64,000 bases of DNA, from NCBI RefSeq assembly GCF_001905735.1, contig NZ_LISW01000001.1, forward strand, positions 613,947 to 677,946. Direction: 5' to 3'. The notes beneath the pieces were generated by a model that ran no database searches, was not told the DNA's origin, and worked only from the letters and a program-made list of their open reading frames with translations. Shown piece by piece: positions 17,050 through 25,103 of this stretch. Source of the DNA: Streptomyces sp. CB01249. GTDB lineage: Bacteria > Actinomycetota > Actinomycetes > Streptomycetales > Streptomycetaceae. Numbering within the stretch: the stretch's first letter is position 1; every line of letters starts with the position of its first letter. The position numbers and the translations under genes are program-made.

Positions 17050-17526
17050 TCAGCCGATGGTGAAGCGCTGGTTCTGGGCGTTTCGGTCGCAGGCGGCGGT
17101 TCGGTAGTAGCCGTTGTCCTGCTGGTAGAGGCAGCGGGCCGTGCCGACGCTCTGGAGCATGACGGCGCTGCGGGCGGCGGGCTGGACCGTGCGCCACTTC
17201 TGGTACGAGCCGCCGTTGCAGCGCTGGGGGTAGACATCGCCCTTGTCATTGCTGTCGAGGCAGCGACCCCAGTAATTGTTCTTGAGAGTGGTGATGGTGT
17301 TGAGCTTGCCGTTCCACTGCCACAGGAGGCTCCCGCGTCCGGTGGTGCAGCGGTCGCCCTTGAGGCCGGTTTCGGAGTTCTCGCGCAGGCAGTCACCGTA
17401 ACGGTAGTTCGCGAAGCGGCTGGTGGTCGTGGTGGCGGCGGAGGCGGGTGTGGGGGTGAGGAGGGGGAGGGCGAGGGCGGCTGCGGCGATGAGGGCGGCG
17501 AAAGCCTTCCGGGGTGGGCGGCGCAC
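17050..17526 (-). CDS. Secreted lectin-like (RICIN-type) small protein
   Basis: A 158-residue protein with an RRPPRK n-region, a hydrophobic core (AFAALIAAAALALPLLT) and an ASA cleavage site near residue 30, so it is exported. The mature part has paired Cys and repeats of the form GDCLRENSET..GDRC, GRCLDSNDKGDVYPQRC, ARCLYQQDNGYYRTAAC. These resemble a beta-trefoil RICIN module, although the QxW signature is weak. The GTG at 17526 is chosen because AAGGAG precedes it; the longer ATG start does not give a better signal peptide. Confidence 0.8.
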   Translation of the reverse strand: MRRPPRKAFAALIAAAALALPLLTPTPASAATTTTSRFANYRYGDCLRENSETGLKGDRCTTGRGSLLWQWNGKLNTITTLKNNYWGRCLDSNDKGDVYPQRCNGGSYQKWRTVQPAARSAVMLQSVGTARCLYQQDNGYYRTAACDRNAQNQRFTIG

Positions 17527-17658
17527 TGTGTGTCTCCTTGCGGTGGATTTCGGAGGTGCCTCAGCACGCTTCCCGAACGTCACCCCTCCCACGCCTGAAG
17601 GGGGAGAAATGCCCGCTTACGGCTGACGAGGCTTTCCTCGGCCTTGACGCCTGCGTCA

Positions 17659-17901
17659 TCACCGTCGCCGCGGGGTGATGCTCACCGCGCGGTAGTCGTA
17701 GCCGTCCTGTTTGAAGCCGGGAGCTTCCCAGACGAGATCGACCTCTTGTCCCGGTGAGAGCGTGCGGAAGCCCGGCGCCTGGATGTCGGAGTAGTGGCCG
17801 AAGCACCCTCCGGGAGTCTCGGGTGAGTCGAGGACGCCCCACCCCTCTTCGTCGCTCCACTCGCGCACCGTCGCGGTCACGGCCGCGGTACGACGGCTCA
17901 T
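17659..17901 (-). CDS. Cold-shock-domain-like small protein
   Basis: An 80-residue protein that reads as a divergent cold-shock (OB-fold) domain: TATVREWSDEEGWGVLDSPETPGGCFGHYSDI, then GQEVDLVWEAP and DYRAVSI. The RNP1-like K-G-F/Y-G-F-I motif is altered to GWGVLD. Nucleic-acid binding is therefore plausible but not certain. The ATG at 17901 follows AAGGGAG. Confidence 0.75.
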   Translation of the reverse strand: MSRRTAAVTATVREWSDEEGWGVLDSPETPGGCFGHYSDIQAPGFRTLSPGQEVDLVWEAPGFKQDGYDYRAVSITPRRR

Positions 17902-17947
17902 GTGCCGCTCCCTTCGCTCGTGGCCGCAGAAGTCGGCCACGCGGTGA

Positions 17948-18304
17948 TCATTCCAGCTCTCCTGTCGCTTCGGATTCCATTTCCTTGGCCCAGCGTCGGC
18001 TCCAGGCGTTCAGTGGGCTCAGCGCCTCGATGAGATCGCGGCCGAGCCGGGTGAGGCGGTAGCCGTCGCCGTCCAGGACGAGCAGGCGGGCGGCGGTCAG
18101 CTCCTCGATCCTGGTGCTGAGCACGCTGGAGGACATGCGCTCGCACCGGCGCTGCAACTCGCGGAATCCGGCCGGGGCTTGGCTCAGTTCCCACAGGATC
18201 CGCATCGTCCACCGCCGTCCGAGCAGGTCGAGTGCGGCCATCACCGGGCGACCCGATGCGGATCCCCGTACCGGCTGACCCGGACGTGGCGTTCCGGCTT
18301 CCAT
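17948..18304 (-). CDS. HxlR-family transcriptional regulator
   Basis: A 118-residue winged-helix protein of the HxlR family: PVMAALDLLGRRWTMRILWELSQAPAGFREL, then MSSSVLSTRIEELTAARLL and a wing DGDGYRLTRLG. The N-terminal Cys used for redox sensing in HypR/QorR-type members is absent; only an internal RRC (near residue 53) is seen. AAGGAG precedes the ATG. Divergent from a carboxymuconolactone-decarboxylase-family gene and a DUF1330 gene, with two tandem palindromes in the 68-base gap, so it very likely controls both directions. Confidence 0.88.
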   Translation of the reverse strand: MEAGTPRPGQPVRGSASGRPVMAALDLLGRRWTMRILWELSQAPAGFRELQRRCERMSSSVLSTRIEELTAARLLVLDGDGYRLTRLGRDLIEALSPLNAWSRRWAKEMESEATGELE

Positions 18305-18318
18305 GCTCACTCCTTGCG

Positions 18319-18357
18319 CTTCGGTTCTCGAAGCATATAGTGGTTCGAAAATCGAAG
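18319..18357. promoter_or_regulatory. Tandem palindromes between HxlR regulator and AhpD-like gene
   Basis: CTTCG-N5-CGAAG (18319-18333) and GTTCG-N5-CGAAG (18343-18357), 24 bases centre to centre, about two helical turns. A CATATAGT stretch lies between them. Good candidates for two HxlR dimer sites. Confidence 0.65.
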
Positions 18358-18372
18358 CAGGAGGTGTTCGAG

Positions 18373-18939
18373 ATGCCCCGCATCGCACCGCTCACCCCGC
18401 CCTATACCGTCGACGTAGACCGGGCTCTCCGCCGCTGGATGCCGCCGGGTGTGCCGCACGAGCCGCTCGCGCTGTTCCGCGTCCTGCACCGCAACCCGGA
18501 GCTGGCCTCACGCATGTTCACCCTCGGCGCCGGGCTGCTGGGCCACGGGCTCCTGCCCGCCATGGACCGGGAGATCGTCATCGCCCGTGTGACCGCGCGA
18601 TCCGGATGTGCTTACGAGTGGGGTGTCCATGCAGCGACCCTGGCGCCGCAGGCCGGACTAGCCCCTGAACTGCTCCGGGCAACTGCCCAGCCCGACGCGC
18701 TGGCCAGCGCCCCATGGTCGCCACGCCATACGGTGCTGCTCCACGCGGTTGACGAACTCAACGACATGGCTCAGCTCACGCAGTCGGCCTGGGACGCTCT
18801 GCGCACGCACTACGAGGACGACCAGATCCTCGAACTGTTCGTGCTGATCGGCTGGTACCGCACCATCAGCCTTCTGGCCAACGGGCTTCTCCTGGAGGAG
18901 GAGTCCTGGGGCGCTCGCTTTCCCGAGCCCACCGCGTAA
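18373..18939 (+). CDS. Carboxymuconolactone decarboxylase/AhpD-like protein
   Basis: A 188-residue all-helical AhpD-like protein with LPAMDREIVIARVTARSGCAYEWGVHAATL. The canonical C-x-x-C-x-x-x-H redox motif is reduced to one Cys (Cys79) and His86, the second Cys position being Glu. A disulfide peroxidase-reductase role is therefore unlikely. AGGAGG precedes the ATG. It is followed at short spacing by a DUF1330 gene in the same direction, forming a small operon under the HxlR regulator. Confidence 0.85.
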   Translation: MPRIAPLTPPYTVDVDRALRRWMPPGVPHEPLALFRVLHRNPELASRMFTLGAGLLGHGLLPAMDREIVIARVTARSGCAYEWGVHAATLAPQAGLAPELLRATAQPDALASAPWSPRHTVLLHAVDELNDMAQLTQSAWDALRTHYEDDQILELFVLIGWYRTISLLANGLLLEEESWGARFPEPTA

Positions 18940-18976
18940 GCCGTACGCATTCATCACCGCACACACCGGAGGTTCC

Positions 18977-19270
18977 ATGCCCAAGGGCTACTGGGTCAGC
19001 GTCTACCGCACCATTGCGGACCCCGAGAAGCTGGCCGCCTACAACAAGCTGGCCCCTCCGGCCGTCAAAGCCGGGGGCGGCCGGGTCCTCTCCCGTGGCA
19101 CTCGGGTCGAGGCATACGAGGCGGGCATCGCCGAACGCACCGTCCTGGTCGAGTTCGACAGCTTCGAGCAGGCCGTCGCGGCGCGCGAGAGCCCGGCCTA
19201 CCAGGAGGCGCTGGCCGCCCTCGCCGACGGTGTCGAGCGCGACTTCCGGATCGTTGAAGGCGTTGACTGA
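18977..19270 (+). CDS. DUF1330 protein
   Basis: A 97-residue ferredoxin-like dimeric alpha/beta barrel protein: GYWVSVYRTIADPEKLAAYNKLAPPAVKAGGGR, then VLVEFDSFEQAVAARESPAYQEAL. This is the whole DUF1330 domain. GGAGG lies 6 bases before the ATG. It lies 37 bases after the AhpD-like gene and is probably cotranscribed. No activity is established for the family. Confidence 0.88.
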   Translation: MPKGYWVSVYRTIADPEKLAAYNKLAPPAVKAGGGRVLSRGTRVEAYEAGIAERTVLVEFDSFEQAVAARESPAYQEALAALADGVERDFRIVEGVD

Positions 19271-19438
19271 CCGCGGTTCAGAGGGGCTTCACCGAAGTTC
19301 CTTGGAACAGGTCGGGGATGCACGGGAGCGCGTGCTTGGTTACGTCGACGCTCCGAAGGCGGTTGGCATGGCGGTGAGGGCGGTCGGGGGCACGCGGCCC
19401 GCGGACGTCTCCGTAGCCGCGTGGGAGACAATGACGCC

Positions 19439-20140
19439 GTGGAGCCAACCAGTCGGATCATCGTTGCTTTGGATTTCGACAACCGCCGAGCGGCTGAGGA
19501 AGTCGTCGACCGGTTGGGTGCGGAGTGTCGTTTCTACAAGGTCGGGTTGGAGCTGCTCACCGCGGCCGGGCCGGACCTGATCGAGCACCTCGTAGCCAAG
19601 GGCAAGGAGGTCTTCCTGGACCTGAAGCTCTTCGAGATCCCGAACTCCGTGGCCGGCGCGGTCCGTGTCGCCGGTTCTCTGGGTGTCTCCATGGTGACCG
19701 TCCACAGCATGGGCGGCACCGGCATCATGTCCGCCGCTGTCGCCGCGGCTCGCGACTTTCCGGGCCTTCGCGTGCTGGCTCTGACCGTCGTCACCAGCAT
19801 GACGAGGTCCGATCTTGCTGACATCGGTGTCGCCGGCGCGACCTCGACCGAGGAGCAGGTGCTACGTCTGGCCCGGCTGGCGGAAGGCGCGGGTTGCCAC
19901 GGCGTGATCGCATCGCCACAGGAAGCCGAACCGCTGCGTGGCGTGCTGGGAGCCGGAGCCCTGATCGTCACACCGGGAGTCGCCCTCCCCGGCGCGTCCT
20001 CGGGTGAGCACGCCCGGTCCGGCACGCCGCGTTGTGCCATGTCTGCCGGTGCGACACATGTTGTCGTGGGTCGGGCGGTGACCCGTGCCGCAGACCCGGT
20101 GGCGGCGTTGCGGCTCGTCCGCGCCGACCTGGAGCCGTAA
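19439..20140 (+). CDS. Orotidine-5'-phosphate decarboxylase paralogue with altered active site
   Basis: A 233-residue TIM-barrel of the OMP decarboxylase family (short, type 1). Catalytic positions visible are Asp12 (ALDFD), Lys34 (YKVG), Asp61 and Lys63 (FLDLK). The last residue of the D-x-K-x-x-D motif is Glu66 (DLKLFEIPNS). The phosphate-binding arginine of the T-P-G-I-R loop is replaced (VTPGVALPG), although VVVGRAVTRAADP keeps the second Arg. This is probably not the housekeeping pyrF, which in actinobacteria usually sits in the pyr operon. It may be a divergent decarboxylase or a nucleoside-resistance copy. Start GTG at 19439 with GGGAG upstream; GTG at 19421 is also possible. Confidence 0.8.
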   Translation: MEPTSRIIVALDFDNRRAAEEVVDRLGAECRFYKVGLELLTAAGPDLIEHLVAKGKEVFLDLKLFEIPNSVAGAVRVAGSLGVSMVTVHSMGGTGIMSAAVAAARDFPGLRVLALTVVTSMTRSDLADIGVAGATSTEEQVLRLARLAEGAGCHGVIASPQEAEPLRGVLGAGALIVTPGVALPGASSGEHARSGTPRCAMSAGATHVVVGRAVTRAADPVAALRLVRADLEP

Positions 20141-20272
20141 GCGCGAGAGAACGCCGGGCTGACTGGTCAAGCGGCTGCCGGCGCGAGTGGCTGGCCGCTC
20201 CGACGAGGACCCCCGACTCGAGCTCCAAGCCCTCCTGGACGCCCTCGCCACCGGCAGTCCCCTTGATCATCT

Positions 20273-21049
20273 CTACCGCCGGGTTTTGCGAACTGCCGGA
20301 AGGGACGTGTCCAGGGGCACTCCCGCCGCTGCTGTCGACATACCAAGCAGCGGTGTGGCACAGCAGAGCAGGAACACGGCCAGGCAGCACGCGAACCCGA
20401 AGGCTTCGGAACTGATGAGGTTCGCCGTGCCATCGGCGAAGACGCATTCGACAGCCGGGGGCATGACAGTGCGTTTGGTTGTCGCCAGTTCGCCGGACGG
20501 CGCCGAGTTCAGGTGAGCTACTTGCCAGCGAAAGCATTCGTTGTCGAGATCAATGGTCGACAGGCGCATCAGCGGGGCGACTTGCCGGATCCAGAGGACG
20601 GCAGATGTAGCGGGCGCAAGAACCATGCCTGCTCGCGCCCAGCGTGGCATCGGGGAGTCCAGGGACACCGCCCAGGCTGCCGCACCTGCCACCAGCAAGG
20701 CGGCCCCGCACCACATCAGCACGGTGCCCGCGGCCGTGGGGTGGCTGGGGCCGTGCACTGCCGAATCCGACCAGTAGCACGCCAGGCGCGGAGGAAAGGC
20801 ATTCACGCTTACATGCGTCAGCGGATAGTCGTTGTCCAGGGTGCGCTGCCCGCAAAGGTCCGTCGGCCGGGTCAACGCGAAGCCATAGGCGAGCGTGTGG
20901 GCGTACCCCAAGACGCACGCAGTCGTTCCCAGAACCCACCTGCGCCGGTGCAGCGGGGGATGGCGTCGACGTTTCCAGAACGCGTAGGCCAAGAGCCCGC
21001 ACGATAGCTCAAGGCCCAGCACCATCAGCAGGAACAACCACGCCAACAC
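20273..21049 (-). CDS. Integral membrane protein of unknown function
   Basis: A 258-residue protein with about five hydrophobic segments: the N-terminal 1-22, ~40-60, ~110-130, ~140-160 and ~215-240. A Cys/Pro-containing extracellular-looking loop follows TM2 (LTRPTDLCGQRTLDNDYP..CYWSD), and there is a second loop with NECFRWQVAHLN. I do not recognise the family. GC bias is lower than that of neighbours outside the block. Confidence 0.7.
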   Translation of the reverse strand: MLAWLFLLMVLGLELSCGLLAYAFWKRRRHPPLHRRRWVLGTTACVLGYAHTLAYGFALTRPTDLCGQRTLDNDYPLTHVSVNAFPPRLACYWSDSAVHGPSHPTAAGTVLMWCGAALLVAGAAAWAVSLDSPMPRWARAGMVLAPATSAVLWIRQVAPLMRLSTIDLDNECFRWQVAHLNSAPSGELATTKRTVMPPAVECVFADGTANLISSEAFGFACCLAVFLLCCATPLLGMSTAAAGVPLDTSLPAVRKTRR

Positions 21050-21067
21050 CTTCCGCCTCCCTCGGTC

Positions 21068-21184
21068 TCATACCCAGACCGCGAAGTTCCGCTGATGGTT
21101 GCAGTACGGGCACCTGCCGAACGCGGCATGGCACGGCTGGGTCCTGGCGGACCTTCCGCAGATCCCGCATGGGAAGACGCTCAT
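21068..21184 (-). CDS. 38-residue five-cysteine zinc-ribbon-like protein
   Basis: A short frame reading MSVFPCGICGRS, then C18-H19, then RCPYCNHQRNFAVWV. C6-x2-C9 and C25-x2-C28 form a candidate zinc knuckle. The spacing is regular and the composition is protein-like, but the ribosome-binding site is weak and the start could be further upstream. It lies just upstream of the membrane-protein gene on the same strand. Confidence 0.45.
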   Translation of the reverse strand: MSVFPCGICGRSARTQPCHAAFGRCPYCNHQRNFAVWV

Positions 21185-21451
21185 TGAATGATCAAGTGGT
21201 TTCCATCCCGGCCTGGTAGAACCGGGTTCGGAGGGCTGCCGAATCGTGGCGGCGATGAGCCGGGCTTGGGGGGTGCTACCCGGCTCGTAACGCGCCGGGA
21301 AAAGTGGTGTGGGCCGAGATCGCGCTTGCTGCCACGGGGCCGAATGCGGGCCGCGACGCTTCGACGTCGTCTCCGGGGGCTAGGCCCTGTGCCGGGTGGT
21401 TGCCGCCTGCGGTTGACCCCCTCTGCCGCTTACCCCTGGACGCACGGAGAC

Positions 21452-22170
21452 GTGCGGCCCCACTTGCTCGCCGAGGGCGTCGTCGCCCAGGTCGCACATC
21501 GCGAACAGCCCTTGCCGTACCCCGGCCACGAGCTGGTCCTCACACTGCTTTCGGAGCAGGAAGTCCACTCCCTGGGACGGCTGTTCGCGCATTGCCTCGG
21601 TGAGGTGCAGAAGGCGGCACTGCAGTTGCATCGCACCCTTGCCCACGTCGGCGTCGAACGGCATCTCGAAATCGAGACCGTGGGGAGCCGGGCCCTCATC
21701 GACATCGGCATGTTCGATACGGGCGCGGCCACACGGCTCTGCCGCAGTCTCGGCGGTGACGAGTCGGTTCTGCGTGCCCTCGACCTCGGGCACTGGCATG
21801 TCCATGAGCGGTTCGCCAGGGAACTGGAGCGGATGATCGCCGCGACCGGCCACGTGCTGCCCGTCGAGTCGGTGCCCACCTGCGGGCACTGCCGGAACCG
21901 GCACGGCGGCCACCACACATCCGCTTCGACTGCCTGGACGCCGACGATGCGCTGCTCCTCGCGGACACGCTCTTCCGGACCGCCGCATCGGCAGACTACC
22001 CGTTGCCGGAGCGGCCCCAGGCGCATTCGCTGCGTCCGGGCGCCGTGGTGCTGGCCGGACAGTCCGCCTTCTTGTTGTCGCTGGACGAGTTCAGCGATGA
22101 CCGGCACGGCTGGTTCTGGGACCTCGTCACTCGCCGACTGGTCATAGAGGTCCGTTACGAATCCCTATAG
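21452..22170 (+). pseudogene. Frameshifted hypothetical gene
   Basis: From about 21452 (GTG) one frame gives ~150 residues of good protein (PHLLAEGVVAQVAH, LLSEQEVHSLGRLFAHCLGE, VESVPTCGHCRNRHGG). From about 21905 the sense continues in the -1 frame (HIRFDCLDADDALLLAD, VLAGQSAFLLSLDEF, DLVTRRLVIEVRYESL) to a stop at 22170. The original frame decays to Arg/Ser/Pro-rich sequence. So one gene of ~240 residues is interrupted by an indel near 21905-21918, a CAC/CCA-rich tract. It could be a real frameshift, a sequencing error or, less likely, programmed. Family unknown; one CxxC pair. Confidence 0.6.
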
Positions 22171-22473
22171 GGCGGCGAGAACTTCACGGTGAAACCGCCG
22201 GTCTTCTGAGGTGAACGCCCGCAGCACGTGAAAGGGCGCGGAGTACGGGACCGTATCCGTACTCCGCGCCCTGGTTCAGGGGGGAACAGGGGCCGCGGCG
22301 GAGGCGCGAAGGGGGGGGGGCTGCACGGGCCTTCAGGTCTGGTGACCGGGCCGCCCTCCCGCGTACCACCGCACTGGCATCGCGCCAACGCCGCGGCCTC
22401 GTCCTGCCCGCACCGTGCAACTACCCCTCATCCGGGTGGACGCGTCGGCGCGGGCAGGGTTCGGGGGGTGAGG
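22171..22473. other. Intergenic with terminator and G-tract
   Basis: No gene seen. It contains the hairpin at 22233-22272 and a run of ten G at 22311-22320. It is the right boundary of the accessory block. Confidence 0.5.
22233..22272. terminator. Strong hairpin terminator
   Basis: A perfect 16-bp stem (22233-22248 with 22257-22272) with an 8-base loop, lying between the convergent frameshifted gene and catalase. Probably bidirectional. Confidence 0.85.
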
Positions 22474-23931
22474 TCAGTCCTCGCGGAGGGCGCGGACCGC
22501 CTCCTCCACGCGCTTGCCGTACTCGGGGTCGGCCGCGTGGAAGTGGGCGAGGTTCTTCTCGATGACGTCGTCCCGGGAGACCTGGGACAGGCCGCCCGCG
22601 ATGTTCGCGATCAGGCGGTCCTTCTCGTCGGCCGACATCAGGCGGTACAGCTCGCCGGCCTGGAAGAAGTCGTCGTCCTTGGTGTGGGCGGGCGCCTCGT
22701 GGGTGCCGGTCCAGCCCTGGACGGGGAGCGGGGCGGAGAGCGCCGTGTCCGTCTGGGCGGGGCCCGCATACGAGTTGGGCTCGTAGTTCTTGTCGTGGCG
22801 CGAGCCGTACCGCGTGGCGTGGAGGCCGTCGCGGCCGTAGTTGTCCGCGGTGGCGGCGCGCGGCGCGTTCACCGGGAGCTGGGTGTGGTTGATGCCCAGG
22901 CGGTAGCGCTGCGCGTCCGCGTAGGCGAACAGGCGGCCCTGGAGCATCTTGTCCGGGGACGGGCCGATGCCGGGCACGAAGTTGTTCGGCGAGAACGCGG
23001 CCTGCTCGACCTCGGCGAAGACGTTGTCCGGGTTGCGGTCCAGCACCAGCCGGCCCACCCGCTGGAGCGGGTAGTCCGCGTGCGGCCACACCTTGGTGAC
23101 GTCGAACGGGTTGAAGCGGTAGTCCGCCGCCTCCGCGGCCGGCATGAGCTGCACGTACAGCGTCCAGGACGGGTTCATGCCGCGCTCGATGGCCTGGAGC
23201 AGGTCCGTCTGGTGCGAGCTGCCGTCCTTGCCGACGAGCTCGGCGGCCTGGTCGGCGGAGAGGGAGCGCACACCCTGGTTGGTCTTGAAGTGGTACTTCA
23301 CGAAGTACGCGTCGCCCGCGGCGTTCGTCCACTGGTAGGTGTGCGAGCCGTAGCCGTTCATGTGGCGGTACGAGGCGGGGATGCCCCGGTCGCCCATCAG
23401 CCAGGTCACCTGGTGCGTGGCCTCGGGGGCGTGCGCCCAGAAGTCCCAGACATTGTCCGGCTCCTGACGGCCCGTGAAGGGGTCGCGCTTCTGCGAGTGG
23501 ATGAAGTCGGGGAACTTGATCGGGTCCTTGATGAAGAACACCGGGGTGTTGTTCCCGACCAGGTCGTAATTGCCGTCGTTCGTATAGAACTTGAGCGCGA
23601 AACCGCGCGGGTCGCGCACCGCGTCCGCGCCGCCCAGCGAGTCGGCGACGGTCGAGAAGCGCAGGAACGTCTCGGTGCGGCGGCCCACCTCGGAGAGGAA
23701 GTCGGCGCGGGTGAAGGCGGTGACGTCGTCGGTCACCTCGAAGTAGCCGTACGCGCCGGAGCCCCGGGCGTGCACCACGCGCTCCGGGATGCGCTCCCGG
23801 TTGAAGCGGGCGAGCTTCTCCAGGAGGTGGCCGTCCTGGAGGAGGATCGGGCCTCCGGCACCCGCGGTGGCGGAGTTCTGGTTGTCGGCGACCGGGGCGC
23901 CGGACTCGGTCGTAAGCACACGCTGCGTCAT
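22474..23931 (-). CDS. katA: Monofunctional haem catalase
   Basis: A 485-residue small-subunit (clade 3-like) catalase that dismutates hydrogen peroxide. The active-site His is in [13 protein letters not shown] (His54), the distal Asn is in [12 protein letters not shown] (about residue 127), and the proximal haem tyrosine is in [12 protein letters not shown]. Length fits the clade. The ATG at 23931 begins the usual N-terminus. Its promoter carries a 21-bp sequence identical to one before the uricase operon. It therefore most likely removes peroxide from urate oxidation in addition to any general role. Confidence 0.96.
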   Translation of the reverse strand: MTQRVLTTESGAPVADNQNSATAGAGGPILLQDGHLLEKLARFNRERIPERVVHARGSGAYGYFEVTDDVTAFTRADFLSEVGRRTETFLRFSTVADSLGGADAVRDPRGFALKFYTNDGNYDLVGNNTPVFFIKDPIKFPDFIHSQKRDPFTGRQEPDNVWDFWAHAPEATHQVTWLMGDRGIPASYRHMNGYGSHTYQWTNAAGDAYFVKYHFKTNQGVRSLSADQAAELVGKDGSSHQTDLLQAIERGMNPSWTLYVQLMPAAEAADYRFNPFDVTKVWPHADYPLQRVGRLVLDRNPDNVFAEVEQAAFSPNNFVPGIGPSPDKMLQGRLFAYADAQRYRLGINHTQLPVNAPRAATADNYGRDGLHATRYGSRHDKNYEPNSYAGPAQTDTALSAPLPVQGWTGTHEAPAHTKDDDFFQAGELYRLMSADEKDRLIANIAGGLSQVSRDDVIEKNLAHFHAADPEYGKRVEEAVRALRED

Positions 23932-24007
23932 GGTGTCGGGGCGACCTTCCGTACGGGAGCTGCTGAACTGCGACGGCCAGGGGGCAGATTCCTGGGGGCG
24001 TGTCCGG

Positions 24008-24048
24008 AGCGTAAAGAGACCCCGGTTGCGGCGTCAACAGTTTGTTGA
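24008..24048 (-). promoter_or_regulatory. Catalase promoter with TCAACAAAC-NN-TTGA element
   Basis: Reading on the minus strand: TCAACAAACTGTTGA (24048-24034) overlaps a -35 box TTGACG (24037-24032). An 18-base spacer follows, then TACGCT (24013-24008). The 21 bases 24032-24052 are identical to 35731-35751 before uraD, in the same orientation relative to the gene. Confidence 0.8.
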
Positions 24049-24069
24049 AATTCGTGGTGGGGGGGGGTG

Positions 24070-24131
24070 TTCCGGACGGTGCCGGCGCCTGGGCGCGACA
24101 GGACAGGTGTCAGCGACGGCACCGTCCGGAA
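24070..24131 (-). terminator. Long-stem hairpin after glxR
   Basis: A perfect 15-bp stem (24070-24084 with 24117-24131) with a 32-base loop, immediately after the glxR stop and before the catalase promoter. It should insulate the two transcripts. Confidence 0.7.
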
Positions 24132-24159
24132 GTCTGGGAGGGCGGGGGAGCGGGCGGGA

Positions 24160-25059
24160 TCAGCCCTTGACGGGCTGACCAGACAGGCGCTCGACCGAGC
24201 GCAGCAGCGCCGAGTGGTCCAGGCCGCCGTCACCCTGCGCGCGCAGCGAGGCGACGAGCTGGGCGACCACACCGCCGACCGGCAGCGCGGCACCGACGTT
24301 GCGGGCGGCGTCCGTGACGATGCCCATGTCCTTGTGGTGCAGGTCGATCCGGAAGCCGGGCGCGAAGTCCCGGTTCAGGAAGTTGTCCTTCTTGCGGGTC
24401 AGCACGGTCGAACCGGCCAGGCCGCCGTTCAGCACGTCCAGCGCGGCGGAGAGGTCCACGCCGGACTTCTCCAGGAAGACCACGGCCTCGGCGCACGCCT
24501 GGATGTTCACCGCGACGATCAGCTGGTTCGCGGCCTTCACCGTCTGGCCGGAGCCGTGCGGGCCGCAGAGCACGATGGTCTTGCCGAGCGCTTCGAGCAG
24601 CGGCTTCGCGGCGTCGAAGTCCGCCTGCTCGCCGCCCACCATGATGGAGAGGACGGCCTCGATCGCACCGGCCTCGCCGCCGGAGACGGGGGCGTCCAGG
24701 ACCCGGATGCCCTTCTCGGCGGCGTTCTTCGCGAGGTCCACGGAGGTCTGCGGGGTGATCGAGGACATGTCGATCAGCAGCGCGCCGCGCTTCGCGTTCT
24801 CCAGGATGCCGTCGGGGCCGTACGCGATGGCCTCGACCTGCGGGGACGCGGGCACCATCGTGATGACCACGTCCGCGTCCTTGACCGCCTCGGCGATCGA
24901 GGAGGCGCCGGTGCCGCCGGCCGCGGCCAGGCGGTCGACCTTGTCCTGCTCCAGGGTGTAACCGGTGACGTCGTAACCGGCCTTGATCAGGTTCTCCGAC
25001 ATGGGCGAACCCATGATGCCGAGACCGATCCACGCAACCTTGGGGAGGTTGTTGCTCAT
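24160..25059 (-). CDS. glxR: 2-hydroxy-3-oxopropionate (tartronate semialdehyde) reductase
   Basis: A 299-residue beta-hydroxyacid dehydrogenase that reduces tartronate semialdehyde to D-glycerate with NAD(P)H. The Rossmann motif GLGIMGSPM is at residues ~12-20, the substrate-binding DAPVSGGEAGA at ~118, and the catalytic-lysine region GSGQTVKAANQLIV at ~168. The assignment to GlxR rests on family and on the adjacent hyi and the gcl in the same locus. It lies 44 bases after hyi and is cotranscribed from the hyi promoter. Confidence 0.93.
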   Translation of the reverse strand: MSNNLPKVAWIGLGIMGSPMSENLIKAGYDVTGYTLEQDKVDRLAAAGGTGASSIAEAVKDADVVITMVPASPQVEAIAYGPDGILENAKRGALLIDMSSITPQTSVDLAKNAAEKGIRVLDAPVSGGEAGAIEAVLSIMVGGEQADFDAAKPLLEALGKTIVLCGPHGSGQTVKAANQLIVAVNIQACAEAVVFLEKSGVDLSAALDVLNGGLAGSTVLTRKKDNFLNRDFAPGFRIDLHHKDMGIVTDAARNVGAALPVGGVVAQLVASLRAQGDGGLDHSALLRSVERLSGQPVKG

Positions 25060-25103
25060 GAGGGTGCCTTCCGATCAGCGTGTACAGGGGCTCCTGGGAA
25101 GCC

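Noticed and set aside
20187..20290. Possible small plus-strand gene (RLELQALLDALATGSPLDHLYRRV)
   Set aside because: Protein-like for only about 30 codons, then runs into the opposite strand's membrane-protein gene in shadow sequence; kept only as a possible remnant.
22311..22320. G10 run as a phase-variation switch
   Set aside because: It lies between genes and not in a promoter or reading frame; more likely neutral, though a sequencing-error risk.
22228..24048. Long plus-strand open frame opposite catalase
   Set aside because: Composition is Val/Gly/Arg-rich shadow sequence; the minus strand encodes a complete catalase with all active-site residues.
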